Shown: piece by piece, positions 25,078 to 34,044 of the stretch
Layout of the letters: every line of letters begins with the position of its first letter
Position numbering within the stretch: position 1 is the stretch's first letter
DNA from: Phaeobacter gallaeciensis DSM 26640
Lineage (GTDB): Bacteria > Pseudomonadota > Alphaproteobacteria > Rhodobacterales > Rhodobacteraceae
Length of the DNA: 64,000 bases
NCBI RefSeq assembly: GCF_000511385.1
Contig: NC_023137.1
Location: 1,557,001-1,621,000, forward strand
Direction: 5' to 3'
Program-made: the position numbers and the translations under genes
The notes under the pieces: generated by a model
The model's input: only the letters and a program-made list of their open reading frames with translations
Told to the model about the DNA's origin: nothing
Database searches by the model: none

Positions 25078-25465
25078 CGCGGCTCTGTTTGCCTGAGACG
25101 GGGCAGCGGCCTGCCTCAGGCGCGCGGCTGTAGCTGCGGTGTCGCCAAGTGAGTATTTTTGGAAAGATGACGATGAAGAGGGGGCGACGTGGTCGGCCCC
25201 TTTTTTCGTGGGCTGGGCGGAGTTGTGCAGTTAATCGCAGGGGTGTTGCTATCGGCGTTTTTCGTCGGTGGCCGGGACGTCATAATGCTGTCCTCGTGTC
25301 AGCCCCATTTGCGATGTTGTACTCGGAGTGAATGGTGTAATTGGGCTGGCTGCGATCAATGAGCGGCTGCGACAAGTCGCGGTATCGCAGCAACCCTGCT
25401 GCCGCACCGCCGCATGGCAGCAGTGAGTCCATATCGACTGATGCTGCAGACCCAACAAAGGTCCG
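25078..25465. other. Gene-free stretch after cysE
   Basis: 388 bases with no credible gene. It holds a hairpin at 25091-25121 (GCCTGAG/CTCAGGC outer stem), the T-rich terminator at 25177-25206 and, beyond that, sequence in which I see no feature. A short minus-strand frame here lacks an SD and family resemblance. Confidence 0.55.
25177..25206 (+). terminator. Intrinsic terminator after cysE
   Basis: AGAGGGGGCGAC and GTCGGCCCCTTT pair with one G-G mismatch and one G-U, loop GTG, then TTTTTT. The T-run is good; the stem is slightly imperfect. Confidence 0.75.
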
Positions 25466-26521
25466 CTAGCGAGTTTCCGTCAAACTTGCCCAGTAATCAG
25501 GGATCAACTCAATCGTTTTTTTCAATTCCGGATCGCCTGCAGTTATTTGCTCACGGCGAACGCCTAGGGTGGCGCTTACTCTATTCGCTAACTCGAAAAC
25601 AAGACGGCAGGTTACGCCTTGCCTGTCAGTTTCGGCCGGGTCGGGGCTATAGAAACATGTGACCCGTCCAGGCCCGAGCGCAGTGTCAGAGTATTGTGCG
25701 GTCAGTTCCGGTTCGTCTCGGTCAGATGGGCCAGGCGTCGCATCTCTACGTAGTTCAAATTGCATCGTCGGTATGTCGCGGCACCAGATACTATCGGCCT
25801 GATCTGGGCGGATTTCGCGACACCAATGATCCACTTTTTCTTGCGTGAGGCAGTAGTCGTTTCCCGAGCGACAGTCGTGCTCTACAGGTGAAACGTTGAT
25901 GGTTCGAAAATTGATAGGGTCGCGACGTTCATGCAGGAGTACGTCGTTTGGCTTGGTGAAACCGGAAACGGGGTTGGTTAGGTTTGTTGAGCATCCGAAT
26001 AGCCCAGCTTGAACATCCGGCGCACAGTCGTCGAATACGTGGAGGCGAGGACTCGCTGGAAAAGCAACCTGATGCTCCGCCAAGGTGCCCGTGAAATCCG
26101 CGCGGATGATTTCAGCGGCCCGAACATCTTGATCCTCAGCTAAATGGCGCTTTGCTATTTCACGCTGCGCGACTGGCCAAAGTGTTAGCGATGCTGTCAG
26201 CCCCAGGATTGCAATCCCAGTTGCCCATGAGGCCCACCTTGATCGCTGGTGCCCGATCCACAACACAATCGAAGCGCCAGCCATGCCGAGTGCAGCGCTG
26301 CTTGCCACAAATGGAACTAGCATGATGGGTCCAAGCGCGAAGAAAGCAAAGTTCAGAACCGAACCAATGCCCTGCACAGGAGCATTGGCTGGTCCCAGCA
26401 GCAAAACCAAAGGGACGACACCCAATATTACTCCCCAGTTGAGAGCTTTGCGCGGGTTTCGAATAAACCGCAGAGAAAGTACAAACCCGATGAGAAATCC
26501 AAGAAAAATATATAGAAGCAT
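25466..26521 (-). CDS. Multipass membrane protein of unknown function
   Basis: 351 aa from the ATG at 26521. About four membrane helices occupy the first 120 residues (LYIFLGFLIGFVLSL, WGVILGVVPLVLLL, FAFFALGPIMLVPFV, ATGIAILGLTASLTL), then a soluble C-terminal part with seven or so cysteines (DDCAPD, LFGCSTN, HDCRSGNDYC, HWCREI, WCRDIP) that would suit an oxidising periplasm. I recognise no family. No good SD is visible; TTG 26557 and GTG 26536 are other possible starts. Base composition is visibly less GC-rich than its neighbours, and nothing next to it suggests a partner, so a recently acquired or lineage-specific gene is possible. Confidence 0.5.
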   Translation of the reverse strand: MLLYIFLGFLIGFVLSLRFIRNPRKALNWGVILGVVPLVLLLGPANAPVQGIGSVLNFAFFALGPIMLVPFVASSAALGMAGASIVLWIGHQRSRWASWATGIAILGLTASLTLWPVAQREIAKRHLAEDQDVRAAEIIRADFTGTLAEHQVAFPASPRLHVFDDCAPDVQAGLFGCSTNLTNPVSGFTKPNDVLLHERRDPINFRTINVSPVEHDCRSGNDYCLTQEKVDHWCREIRPDQADSIWCRDIPTMQFELRRDATPGPSDRDEPELTAQYSDTALGPGRVTCFYSPDPAETDRQGVTCRLVFELANRVSATLGVRREQITAGDPELKKTIELIPDYWASLTETR

Positions 26522-26851
26522 GTCGACCAATAACACTCTCGTAGGGCCGATACGCAAGGACTATTGGGTCTTTGACGAGCCCCAGTGTTCAAGAGCAGTC
26601 ATTGGCGCAGCCGCAGCGAAAAGGCGCTTCGTCCGCGGAGTGGAGATCACATGATATTTAGCCGGTACAGGCAGAGCGCGTCCGGAGCGCGCGCTTCGGA
26701 TACTGGTGCACACCCAATTTCGCCTCTGGTCTATCGCGGGATGCCCTTGTGGGCCATCTACACAGGTGCTGCCAACCCAACACCCGAGCCGTATAAAAAA
26801 GGACCGGAGCACTGCCCCGGTCCCTTCTATGTCTCCGTTGATTTACGGGGT
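26522..26851. other. Gene-free stretch between pdhC and the unknown membrane protein
   Basis: 330 bases. It contains the pdhC terminator at 26795-26823 on the minus strand. The remaining part has an 83-codon minus-strand frame (26561-26812) with no recognisable family, overlapping the terminator, which I do not call as a gene. Confidence 0.55.
26795..26823 (-). terminator. Intrinsic terminator of the pdhABC operon
   Basis: On the minus strand GGACCGG and CCGGTCC form a 7-bp stem with a 9-nt loop followed by six T. It is 29 nt beyond the pdhC stop. Confidence 0.9.
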
Positions 26852-28174
26852 TCAGGCCAGCATCATCATCGGGTTTTCGAGATTGTCCTTGATCGCGTTC
26901 AAGAGTTCCGCGCCAAGGGCGCCGTCGATGACGCGGTGGTCGACGGACATGGTCACGGACATCACGGTGGCCACGGCGAGTTCGCCGTCCGCACCCACAA
27001 CCGGTTTCTTCACCCCGGCGCCCACGGCGAGGATGCCTGCGTGCGGCGGGTTCACGATGGCGTCGAAATTGTCGATGCTGAACATGCCGAGGTTGGAGAT
27101 TGCGAAGGAGCCGCCCTGATATTCATGCGGCGCGAGCTTGCGGTCGCGGGCGCGTTTGGCGAGATCTTTCATCTCGGTCGAGAGGGTCGATAGCGATTTG
27201 GTGTCGCTGTCCTGCAAGACCGGGGTGAACAACCCGCCCTCAATGGCGACGGCGACGGCCACATCGGAAGATTTCATCTTCAGCACGCGGTCCCCGGCCC
27301 AGACGGCATTGGCGTCCGGCACGGCCTGCAACGCCAGGGCACAGGCCTTGATGATGAAATCGTTGACCGAGAGTTTGACGCCGCGGGCCTCCAGCTGTTT
27401 GTTCAGCTCGCCGCGGAACTTCAGCAGGGCATCCAGCTGGATGTCGCGGCGCAGGTAGAAATGCGGCACGGTCTGCTTGGCCTCGGTGAGGCGGGCGGCG
27501 ATGGTCTTGCGCATGCCGTCCAGCTTGACCTCTTCAAAGGTGCGGCCTTCGTACATGCGGGCGACCTGATCGGCAGAGGGGCCTGTGGAGGCCGCTGCAG
27601 CCGGGGCTGCGGCGGGTGCAGGAGTGGCGGCTGCCGGGGCTGCGGCGGCCTGGGGTTTGGCGTTTTCCACGTCGGCCTTCACGATGCGGCCACGGGGACC
27701 GGAGCCTGTGAGGGCTGCGAGGTCCAGACCCTTGTCAGCCGCGATGCGGCGCGCAAGGGGGGATGCAAAGATGCGGTTGCCATCGGCACCCTGCGGGGCT
27801 GCCGGCGCGGGTGTTGCTGCGGCAGCGGCCTGAGCGGGCGCGGGAGCAGTGTCCTCGGACGCCGCAGGGGCGGCCTCGTCTGCTGCGGCTGCAGGGGCAG
27901 CCGGGGTGGTGCCGATGTCATCGGCGCTTTCGCCCTCTTCCAGCAGCACAGCGATGGGGCTGTTGACCTTCACGCCTTCGGAGCCTTCGGGGATCAGGAT
28001 CTTGCCGACCACGCCTTCGTCGACGGCCTCAAACTCCATGGTCGCCTTGTCGGTTTCGATTTCCGCCAGCAGGTCGCCGGAGGCGACAGTGTCGCCTTCC
28101 TTCACGAGCCATTTGGCGAGCGTGCCTTCCTCCATGGTGGGAGAAAGCGCGGGCATCAGGATTTCTGTGGGCAT
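26852..28174 (-). CDS. pdhC: Pyruvate dehydrogenase E2: dihydrolipoyllysine acetyltransferase
   Basis: Core of the pyruvate dehydrogenase complex; passes the acetyl group from lipoate to CoA. 440 aa: one lipoyl domain (1-80, lipoyl-Lys43 in IETDKATME), an Ala/Pro-rich linker, a peripheral subunit-binding domain ([20 protein letters not shown], about 140-175), a second linker, and the catalytic domain ending in [16 protein letters not shown] with the active-site His and Asp. It is the third gene of pdhA-pdhB-pdhC, 12 nt after pdhB. E3 (lpdA) lies elsewhere at 49.5 kb. Confidence 0.97.
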   Translation of the reverse strand: MPTEILMPALSPTMEEGTLAKWLVKEGDTVASGDLLAEIETDKATMEFEAVDEGVVGKILIPEGSEGVKVNSPIAVLLEEGESADDIGTTPAAPAAAADEAAPAASEDTAPAPAQAAAAATPAPAAPQGADGNRIFASPLARRIAADKGLDLAALTGSGPRGRIVKADVENAKPQAAAAPAAATPAPAAAPAAAASTGPSADQVARMYEGRTFEEVKLDGMRKTIAARLTEAKQTVPHFYLRRDIQLDALLKFRGELNKQLEARGVKLSVNDFIIKACALALQAVPDANAVWAGDRVLKMKSSDVAVAVAIEGGLFTPVLQDSDTKSLSTLSTEMKDLAKRARDRKLAPHEYQGGSFAISNLGMFSIDNFDAIVNPPHAGILAVGAGVKKPVVGADGELAVATVMSVTMSVDHRVIDGALGAELLNAIKDNLENPMMMLA

Positions 28175-28186
28175 CGCTGTCTCTCC

Positions 28187-29566
28187 TTACCGGTAGGTCA
28201 CTTGTTTCACCGCTTCGATCACCTCATCGGTGGTGACCAGCGCGTGTTTTTCGAGGTTGGCGGCATAGGGCATGGGCACATCCTTGCCGGTGCAGGTGAT
28301 GACAGGAGCGTCGAGGTAGTCGAACGCCTCCTGCATCACCACGGAGGAGATGTAGCTGCCGACGGATCCCTGCGGCCAGCCTTCCTCAACGGTGACCAGA
28401 CGGTTGGTTTTCATCACCGATTTGATGATGGAGCCGGTGTCCATCGGACGCAGGGTGCGCAGGTCGATGACCTCCGCGGAGATGCCGTCCTCGGCCAGTT
28501 TCTCGGCCGCTTCCAGCGCATAGGTCATGCCAATGCCGAAGGAGACGATGGTGACATCCTCGCCCTTGCGCCAGATCCGGGCCTTGCCAAAGGGCACAGT
28601 GTAGTCATCCAGCTTGGGCACATCGAAGGATTTGCCATAGAGGATCTCATTCTCGAGGAAGATCACCGGGTTGTTGTCGCGGATCGCGGTTTTCATCAGA
28701 CCTTTGGCGTCGGAGGCGGAATAGGGCATTGCCACCTTCAGGCCGGGGATCTGCATGTACCAAGCGGCGTAGTCCTGGGAGTGCTGGGCGCCGACGCGGG
28801 CCGCAGCACCATTGGGGCCACGGAACACCATGGGCGCGCCCATCTGACCGCCGGACATATAGAGCGTCTTGGCGGCGGAGTTGATGATGTGGTCAATCGC
28901 CTGCATGGCGAAGTTGAAGGTCATGAACTCAACAATGGGACGCAACCCGCCAAAGGCCGCGCCAGTGGCGATCCCGGCAAAACCATGTTCGGTGATTGGG
29001 GTGTCGATCACGCGTTTGGCGCCGAATTCATCCAGCAGCCCCTGGGAGATCTTATAGGCACCCTGATATTCGGCGACTTCTTCACCCATCAGGAAGACAT
29101 CATCGTCGCGGCGCATCTCTTCGGCCATGGCGTCGCGCAGCGCTTCGCGCACGGTGGTCTGCACCACCTCGGTGCCCTCTGGCCAGTCGGGGGTGTCATC
29201 CACCTCCGGTGCGGCGGGAGCCGCGGCAGCAGCCGCGGGGGCCGCGGGCGCCGAAGGTGCCTCTGCCGTCGGGGCTTCATTGCTGGCCGCCGGGGCCGGG
29301 GCGGCATCGGGGTCGTAGCTTTCGCCATCCTCCAGCAGCACGGCGATGGGGCTGTTGACCTTCACGTTTTCGGTGCCCTCGGCGATCAGGATCTTGCCGA
29401 CGGTGCCTTCGTCCACCGCCTCAAACTCCATCGTGGCCTTGTCGGTTTCGATCTCGGCCAGGATATCGCCGGAATTTACGGTATCGCCCTCTTTGACCAG
29501 CCATTTGGCCAGGGTGCCTTCCTCCATGGTCGGCGACAGGGCGGGCATCAGGATTTCAGTTGCCAT
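28187..29566 (-). CDS. pdhB: Pyruvate dehydrogenase E1 beta subunit with N-terminal lipoyl domain
   Basis: 459 aa. Residues 1-80 are a complete lipoyl domain (Lys43 in IETDKATME), followed by an Ala/Pro-rich linker and a transketolase-like E1 beta ([34 protein letters not shown] region, about 140-175; key Glu in [23 protein letters not shown]). A lipoyl-tagged E1 beta is known in several alphaproteobacteria. The lipoyl domain is nearly the same as that of pdhC, differing at about a dozen of 80 positions. It partners pdhA, which ends 16 nt upstream. Confidence 0.97.
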   Translation of the reverse strand: MATEILMPALSPTMEEGTLAKWLVKEGDTVNSGDILAEIETDKATMEFEAVDEGTVGKILIAEGTENVKVNSPIAVLLEDGESYDPDAAPAPAASNEAPTAEAPSAPAAPAAAAAAPAAPEVDDTPDWPEGTEVVQTTVREALRDAMAEEMRRDDDVFLMGEEVAEYQGAYKISQGLLDEFGAKRVIDTPITEHGFAGIATGAAFGGLRPIVEFMTFNFAMQAIDHIINSAAKTLYMSGGQMGAPMVFRGPNGAAARVGAQHSQDYAAWYMQIPGLKVAMPYSASDAKGLMKTAIRDNNPVIFLENEILYGKSFDVPKLDDYTVPFGKARIWRKGEDVTIVSFGIGMTYALEAAEKLAEDGISAEVIDLRTLRPMDTGSIIKSVMKTNRLVTVEEGWPQGSVGSYISSVVMQEAFDYLDAPVITCTGKDVPMPYAANLEKHALVTTDEVIEAVKQVTYR

Positions 29567-29582
29567 ATCGTGTTACGTCCCC

Positions 29583-30596
29583 TCAGGCGGTTTCTTGCGG
29601 CAGTTCGTCCGCATAAATATCGGTCCAGAGTTCTTCGAGCGCCGGTTCCGGGCTTTCCTTGGAGAAATCTGCGGATTTGTTGACGATGTCCTTGATCTCT
29701 TTGTCGATCGCCTTGAGGTCATCCTCGGTCGCGTGCTTGCCGGTGAGCAGCATATCGCGGACCTGTTCGATGGGATCGCGTTCCTCGCGCATTTTCTGCA
29801 CCTCTTCGCGGGTGCGGTACTTCGCGGGGTCGGACATGGAGTGACCACGGTAGCGGTAGGTCTTGACCTCAAGGATATAGGGGCCTTTGCCCGCGCGGCA
29901 GTGGGCGACGGCGCGTTCGCCGGCCTCTTTCACCGCCAGCACATCCATGCCGTCCACTTCTTCACCCTTGATGCCGTAGGCCTCGCCGCGTTTCCACAGG
30001 GCAGGGGATTTGGTGGAGCGCTGCACCGAGGTGCCCATGGCGTATTGGTTGTTTTCAATCACGAAAACCACCGGCAGGTCCCAGAGCTGGGCCATGTTGT
30101 AGGTCTCATAGACCTGACCCTGGTTGGCCGCGCCATCGCCGAAATAGGCAAATGTCACGCGGTCGTTGCCTTTGTATTTGTCGGAGAAGGCAAGACCTGC
30201 GCCCAAGGGCACCTGTGCGCCGACGATGCCGTGGCCGCCGTAGAAATGTTTCTCCTTGGAGAACATATGCATGGAGCCGCCCTTACCCTTGGAATAGCCG
30301 CCTTCGCGACCGGTAAGTTCCGCCATCACACCATTGGGGTCCATGCCACAGGCCAGCATATGACCGTGGTCGCGGTAGGAGGTGACGCGCTTGTCGCCGT
30401 CTTCTGCGGCGGCCTCAAGGCCAACCACAACCGCTTCCTGACCGATATAGAGGTGGCAGAAGCCGCCAATCAGACCCATGCCATAGAGCTGGCCGGCCTT
30501 TTCCTCGAATCGCCGGATCAGCAGCATCTCGCGGTAGTATTCGGTCAGCTCTTCGGCAGAAACGTTTGGTTTCTTGACACTTTTTCTCGCAGCCAT
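29583..30596 (-). CDS. pdhA: Pyruvate dehydrogenase E1 alpha subunit
   Basis: Thiamine-diphosphate-dependent decarboxylation of pyruvate and reductive acetylation of lipoate. 337 aa. The ThDP-binding motif is GDGAANQGQVYET; GGHGIVGAQVPLGAG and YRYRGHSMSDPAKYR are E1-alpha blocks. First gene of the operon; GGGGGA is close upstream. A palindrome (30624-30641) and a larger dyad (30660-30687) lie in its promoter region, the first shared with lpdA. Confidence 0.97.
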   Translation of the reverse strand: MAARKSVKKPNVSAEELTEYYREMLLIRRFEEKAGQLYGMGLIGGFCHLYIGQEAVVVGLEAAAEDGDKRVTSYRDHGHMLACGMDPNGVMAELTGREGGYSKGKGGSMHMFSKEKHFYGGHGIVGAQVPLGAGLAFSDKYKGNDRVTFAYFGDGAANQGQVYETYNMAQLWDLPVVFVIENNQYAMGTSVQRSTKSPALWKRGEAYGIKGEEVDGMDVLAVKEAGERAVAHCRAGKGPYILEVKTYRYRGHSMSDPAKYRTREEVQKMREERDPIEQVRDMLLTGKHATEDDLKAIDKEIKDIVNKSADFSKESPEPALEELWTDIYADELPQETA

Positions 30597-30623
30597 AGTG
30601 GCGGGCTCCCCCTTAAGGCTAGA

Positions 30624-30641
30624 TAGTTTAATGCTAAACTA
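30624..30641. promoter_or_regulatory. Palindromic operator candidate before pdhA (shared with lpdA)
   Basis: TAGTTTA-ATGC-TAAACTA, perfect 7-bp arms with a 4-bp spacer, 28-45 nt upstream of the pdhA ATG. A near-identical site stands before lpdA at 49454-49471. The position, overlapping or just after the likely promoter, suits a repressor. The regulator is unknown; AT-rich TAGTTTA half sites are reminiscent of MarR-family operators, which is only a resemblance. Confidence 0.7.
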
Positions 30642-30659
30642 GTTCATAATGGATTTTGT

Positions 30660-30687
30660 CACGTCATGCGAGTGTTATTATGACGTG
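30660..30687. promoter_or_regulatory. Dyad CACGTCAT-N12-ATGACGTG upstream of pdhA
   Basis: Perfect 8-bp arms whose centres are 20 bp apart, i.e. two helical turns, as expected for a dimeric activator or repressor. It is 64-91 nt before the pdhA start, upstream of a GTGACA that could be a -35. No copy was noticed before lpdA. Confidence 0.55.
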
Positions 30688-30820
30688 CCGTCACCAAGGG
30701 GTAAAGGCGATGGGGGCTTTCGTCTCAGACGGTGGGCGAGCGCGGGGTGTTGCGCGAGGGGACATACGGGACTGTGATCCTGCGCCCAAAGGGGCAGGCG
30801 CCCGGGCCGGACCGCAAAGC

Positions 30821-30848
30821 AAAACGCCCGCAAGCGAGGCTGCGGGCG
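30821..30848 (-). terminator. Intrinsic terminator of the FtsB/DivIC-like gene
   Basis: Minus strand: CGCCCGCA and TGCGGGCG (8 bp) around an 8-nt loop, followed by TTTTGC. Lies 39 nt beyond the stop of the gene at 30887. Confidence 0.8.
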
Positions 30849-30886
30849 GTGCTACATCGTCGATTGTGCTCTGGTCAAAGAGCTGC

Positions 30887-31186
30887 TTAGCGGATGACAA
30901 TCTCATCGGCGCGCAGCAGGCCGAGGACCGAGCGGGCCTGCTCATCCAGCAGATCCAGATCGAGGTAGTCATCCGACAGCCGGTGGGTGAGATTTTCCAT
31001 CTGCGCGGTTTCGCGTTTCAGCTGGTCGAGATCCTGACGCAGCGCTTCGGCCTCGGCCTGGATCTCGACCCGCCTGAATAACCCGAAGTCCCCCTGCACA
31101 GCGGCAAAGGTGAAATACGCGCTGAGCGCAAATGCAATCGTTGAGAAAACGAATGCGCCGAGAGAGGGGCGGGTGCTTCGGGTCAC
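30887..31186 (-). CDS. FtsB/DivIC-family septum formation initiator
   Basis: 99 aa from the GTG at 31186: a short cytosolic N-terminus, one membrane helix (GAFVFSTIAFALSAYFTFAAV, about 10-30) and a periplasmic coiled coil (EIQAEAEALRQDLDQLKRE, heptads of Leu/Ala), then a small acidic tail (DDYLDLDLLDEQARSVLGLLR). This is the layout of FtsB/DivIC, bitopic divisome proteins that pair with FtsL. The in-frame ATG at 31264 would add 26 residues without an SD, so I prefer the GTG, though its SD is also weak. Lies between pgk and pdhA, as in many alphaproteobacteria. Confidence 0.82.
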   Translation of the reverse strand: MTRSTRPSLGAFVFSTIAFALSAYFTFAAVQGDFGLFRRVEIQAEAEALRQDLDQLKRETAQMENLTHRLSDDYLDLDLLDEQARSVLGLLRADEIVIR

Positions 31187-31310
31187 GGTGGATAGCCTGT
31201 ATGATCTGCTGCTCAAGTCTTGCGCCAGTTTGTCCGGCGTCTGCAACAATACTGCCACAGCCATATGGTTTGTGAAACGTAAAAATTGTTAATTTTGAAC
31301 ATTATCAGTC

Positions 31311-31346
31311 AAATTCACACCCCAACCGCGTGGCTGGGGTATGAAT
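31311..31346 (-). terminator. Long hairpin downstream of pgk
   Basis: On the minus strand ATTCATACCCCAGCC pairs with GGTTGGGGTGTGAAT (15 bp, two G-U) around ACGC, followed by TTTGACT. A second 8-bp hairpin (GGGGTCAG/CTGACCCC, 31409-31432) stands closer to the pgk stop. One or both should end the pgk message. Confidence 0.65.
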
Positions 31347-31441
31347 GGTAAACAGATGGTTAACGCCCGTCGCGGATTGTCGCGATCTTAACCTTTTGGG
31401 GCGGCGAAGGGGTCAGGTCGATGACTGACCCCGCGCCTGAT

Positions 31442-32632
31442 TCAGCCTTCGAGGGCGGCAACGCCGGGCAGGGTCTTGCCCTCCATCCACTCCAGAAAGG
31501 CGCCGCCGGCAGTGGAAATATAGGTGAAATCATCAGCGGCCCCGGCCTGATTGAGGGCGGCCACGGTGTCACCGCCGCCTGCAACGCTGACTAGCGCGCC
31601 GGCTTTGGTGAGGCCGGCGGCCTGCTGGGCGGCGGCGTTGGTGGCCGCATCAAAAGGCGCGATCTCAAAGGCGCCCATCGGACCGTTCCAGATCAGCGTT
31701 TTGGAAGCGGCGAGCGTATCGGCGGCAGCGGCGACGGTCTGCGGGCCTGCATCGAGGATCATCGCATCGGCCGGGCAGGCGTCTGCGGCGACGGTTTCAT
31801 TCTCGGCGCCTGCTTTGAATTCGCGCGCGACGACAACATCGACGGGCAGGAGGATCTGGCAGCCTTGAGCCTCTGCCTTGCTCAGGATCTCGCGGGCGGT
31901 ATCGGCCATATCATGCTCACAGAGGGATTTGCCCACATCGATGCCCTGTGCCGCGAGGAAGGTGTTGGCCATGCCGCCGCCGATCACCAGATTGTCGACC
32001 TTACCCACGAGATTGCCCAGAAGTTCAAGTTTGGTGGAGACCTTGGCGCCGCCAACAACGGCAGTGACCGGGCGCTGGGGCTGGCCAAGCGCGGCTTCCA
32101 GCGCGGTGAGTTCAGCCTGCATCAGGCGACCGGCGCAGGCAGGCAGCAGGCGGGCCAGCGCCTCGGTCGAGGCATGGGCGCGGTGGGCGGCGGAAAACGC
32201 ATCATTGCAGTAGATATCGCCCAGTTTCGCAATCTCTGCCGCCAGATCGGCGTCGTTCTTTTCCTCGCCCGCGTGGAAACGGGTGTTTTCCAGCAGCAGC
32301 ACGCCGCCTGCGGGCAGGCCCGCAACAGCGGCATCGGCAGCAGGTCCACGACAATCGGCGACGAAGGTCACCGGCGCGCCGAATGCGGCCTCAAGTGCCG
32401 GGACCAGTGGGCGCAGCGACATCTCTGCGACGACCTTGCCCTTGGGGCGGCCAAAATGGGCCAGCAGAATTGGCGTGCCACCGGCGGCGAGGATATCCTT
32501 GATCGTGGGGGCGACGCGCTGAATGCGGGTGTCATCGGTGACGCGGCCATCCTCAACCGGGACGTTGATATCGACGCGCACCAGAACGCGTTTGCCTGCA
32601 AGGTCCATCGTGTCGAGTGCGGTCCAACCCAT
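31442..32632 (-). CDS. pgk: Phosphoglycerate kinase
   Basis: Glycolytic/gluconeogenic phosphotransfer between 1,3-bisphosphoglycerate and ADP. 396 aa. Family signatures: [17 protein letters not shown] at residues 15-31 (substrate Asp and Asn), [34 protein letters not shown] and the nucleotide loop [16 protein letters not shown] 32632 is chosen because AGAAGG is 9 nt away and [16 protein letters not shown] fits the family; ATG 32638 is too close to that SD and the long upstream extension is not protein-like. Divergent from the cyclophilin pair. Confidence 0.97.
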   Translation of the reverse strand: MGWTALDTMDLAGKRVLVRVDINVPVEDGRVTDDTRIQRVAPTIKDILAAGGTPILLAHFGRPKGKVVAEMSLRPLVPALEAAFGAPVTFVADCRGPAADAAVAGLPAGGVLLLENTRFHAGEEKNDADLAAEIAKLGDIYCNDAFSAAHRAHASTEALARLLPACAGRLMQAELTALEAALGQPQRPVTAVVGGAKVSTKLELLGNLVGKVDNLVIGGGMANTFLAAQGIDVGKSLCEHDMADTAREILSKAEAQGCQILLPVDVVVAREFKAGAENETVAADACPADAMILDAGPQTVAAAADTLAASKTLIWNGPMGAFEIAPFDAATNAAAQQAAGLTKAGALVSVAGGGDTVAALNQAGAADDFTYISTAGGAFLEWMEGKTLPGVAALEG

Positions 32633-32813
32633 GGTCATATCCTTCTTTGGTCTTGGTTTGAGGCGTCGGCTGCGGAAACTGCGCCGCAGGCGGTGTTGGC
32701 GCGATGTTTCGGGGCTTTTTGCCGCCCAGTCAATGCTCCGTGACCAAAGCTCCCTTGGCAATTGCGGGCGCTGGCCTTAACTATCGGGCAAATGCAAAGA
32801 ACAGGAGCGCCAC

Positions 32814-33320
32814 ATGGCCGAGATCAAAGACCCCGAAAACACCATCATCATGGAGCTGAAAGACGGCAAGGTGGTGATCGAACTGCTGCCCGACGTGGCC
32901 CCTCAGCACAGCGCGCGTATGAAAGAGCTGGCCCGTAGTGGCGAGTATGACAATGTGGCGTTTCACCGGGTGATCGATGGCTTCATGGCGCAGACCGGCG
33001 ACGTGCTGCACGGCGATATGGAAGACGGGTTCAACCTGCGCATGGCGGGCACCGGTGGCTCTGATCTGCCGAATGTTCCGGCGGAATTCTCCAAGCTGCC
33101 GCATGATCGTGGCACGCTGGGGGCGGCGCGGTCGGCCAATCCGGATTCGGCCAACTCGCAGTTCTTCATCAACTTCAAGGACAACCACTTCCTGAACGGT
33201 CAGTACACCGTTTATGGCCGCGTGATCGAAGGCATGGAACATGTCGACGCCATCACCCGTGGCGAGCCGCCTGCGAACCCCGACCGCATGGTCAGCGTCA
33301 AGGTGGCCGCAGATGTATAA
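32814..33320 (+). CDS. Cytosolic cyclophilin-type peptidyl-prolyl isomerase
   Basis: 168 aa. Cyclophilin fold with FHRVIDGFMAQTGD (catalytic Arg and Gln region), NSQFFINFKDNHFLNGQYTVYGRV. No signal peptide (MAEIKDPENTIIMELKDG), so cytosolic. CAGGAG precedes the ATG. It overlaps the next gene, a secreted cyclophilin, by 8 nt; the two are tandem paralogues for the two compartments. Confidence 0.94.
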   Translation: MAEIKDPENTIIMELKDGKVVIELLPDVAPQHSARMKELARSGEYDNVAFHRVIDGFMAQTGDVLHGDMEDGFNLRMAGTGGSDLPNVPAEFSKLPHDRGTLGAARSANPDSANSQFFINFKDNHFLNGQYTVYGRVIEGMEHVDAITRGEPPANPDRMVSVKVAADV

Positions 33321-33861
33321 GCTGGCAGCCGTTTTTGCGCTAATGGCGGGTCCGGCACTGGCCAGCGGTCTGGAGATCGCGGTTGAGGGCGAGGGCGCCA
33401 ATGGCACCATCAAGATCGACCTGTTTGAGGATGTGGCCCCCAAACATGTGGAGCAGATCACCGCGCTGGCTGCAGAAGGCAAATATGATGGCGTGGTGTT
33501 TCACCGCGTGATCGAAGGCTTCATGGCGCAGACCGGTGATGTGGAATTCGGCAAGCTGGGTGGCGACATGCGCCGCGCGGGCATGGGTGGTTCTGAGCGG
33601 TCGGACCTGCCGGCCGAATTCTCCGATCTGGATTTTGATCGTGGTGTGGTCGGCATGGCCCGCTCGCAGAACCCCGACAGTGCGAATTCGCAGTTCTTCA
33701 TCATGTTTGCCCCCGGGCATTTCCTGAACGGTCAATATACCGTTGTGGGCAAGGTGACCGAGGGCATGGAGGTGGTTGATACCATCAAACGTGGTGGCGG
33801 TCAGAACGGCGCCGTTGTGGGCCAGCCTGACGTGATGAAAACGGTCACTGTGACTGAATAA
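33313..33861 (+). CDS. Periplasmic cyclophilin-type peptidyl-prolyl isomerase
   Basis: 182 aa. A Sec signal peptide (MYKLAAVFALMAGPALA, cleavage near 17-18 before SGLEIAVEG) precedes a cyclophilin domain with FHRVIEGFMAQTGD, SARSQNPDSANSQFF-like motif and GHFLNGQYTVVGKV. It has a small insertion (MRRAGMGGSERSD) compared with its upstream paralogue. Start ATG 33313 lies inside the end of the upstream gene, so translation is coupled. A terminator follows at 33903. Confidence 0.94.
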   Translation: MYKLAAVFALMAGPALASGLEIAVEGEGANGTIKIDLFEDVAPKHVEQITALAAEGKYDGVVFHRVIEGFMAQTGDVEFGKLGGDMRRAGMGGSERSDLPAEFSDLDFDRGVVGMARSQNPDSANSQFFIMFAPGHFLNGQYTVVGKVTEGMEVVDTIKRGGGQNGAVVGQPDVMKTVTVTE

Positions 33862-33902
33862 GCCTTGGCGCGCGTGATCTGGTGATCCGCAGGAGTAATT
33901 CG

Positions 33903-33934
33903 AACGGCCCGTACCCTGGTGGTGCGGGCCGTTT
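33903..33934 (+). terminator. Intrinsic terminator after the cyclophilin pair
   Basis: AACGGCCCG pairs with CGGGCCGTT, extendable inward by four more pairs, loop CTGGT, then TTTG. T-run is short. Confidence 0.75.
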
Positions 33935-34044
33935 GCTGTTTGCCGCCTGTCACGGGCTTGTGCGGTGCATGTGAGGCGGATTTGCGGCAGGCTATACGCG
34001 CGAGTGGCTGGGGGGCGATCGCGGCCGCAGGGAGGAGGCGAGAG

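Noticed and set aside
26561..26812. An 83-codon minus-strand frame upstream of the unknown membrane protein
   Set aside because: Overlaps the pdhC terminator, has no SD and no recognisable family.
27461..29683. A 740-codon open frame on the plus strand opposite pdhB and pdhC
   Set aside because: It is an exact antisense shadow of two well-identified genes; long antisense frames arise from GC-rich codon bias and the Ala/Pro-rich linkers. Its product is low-complexity with no domain.
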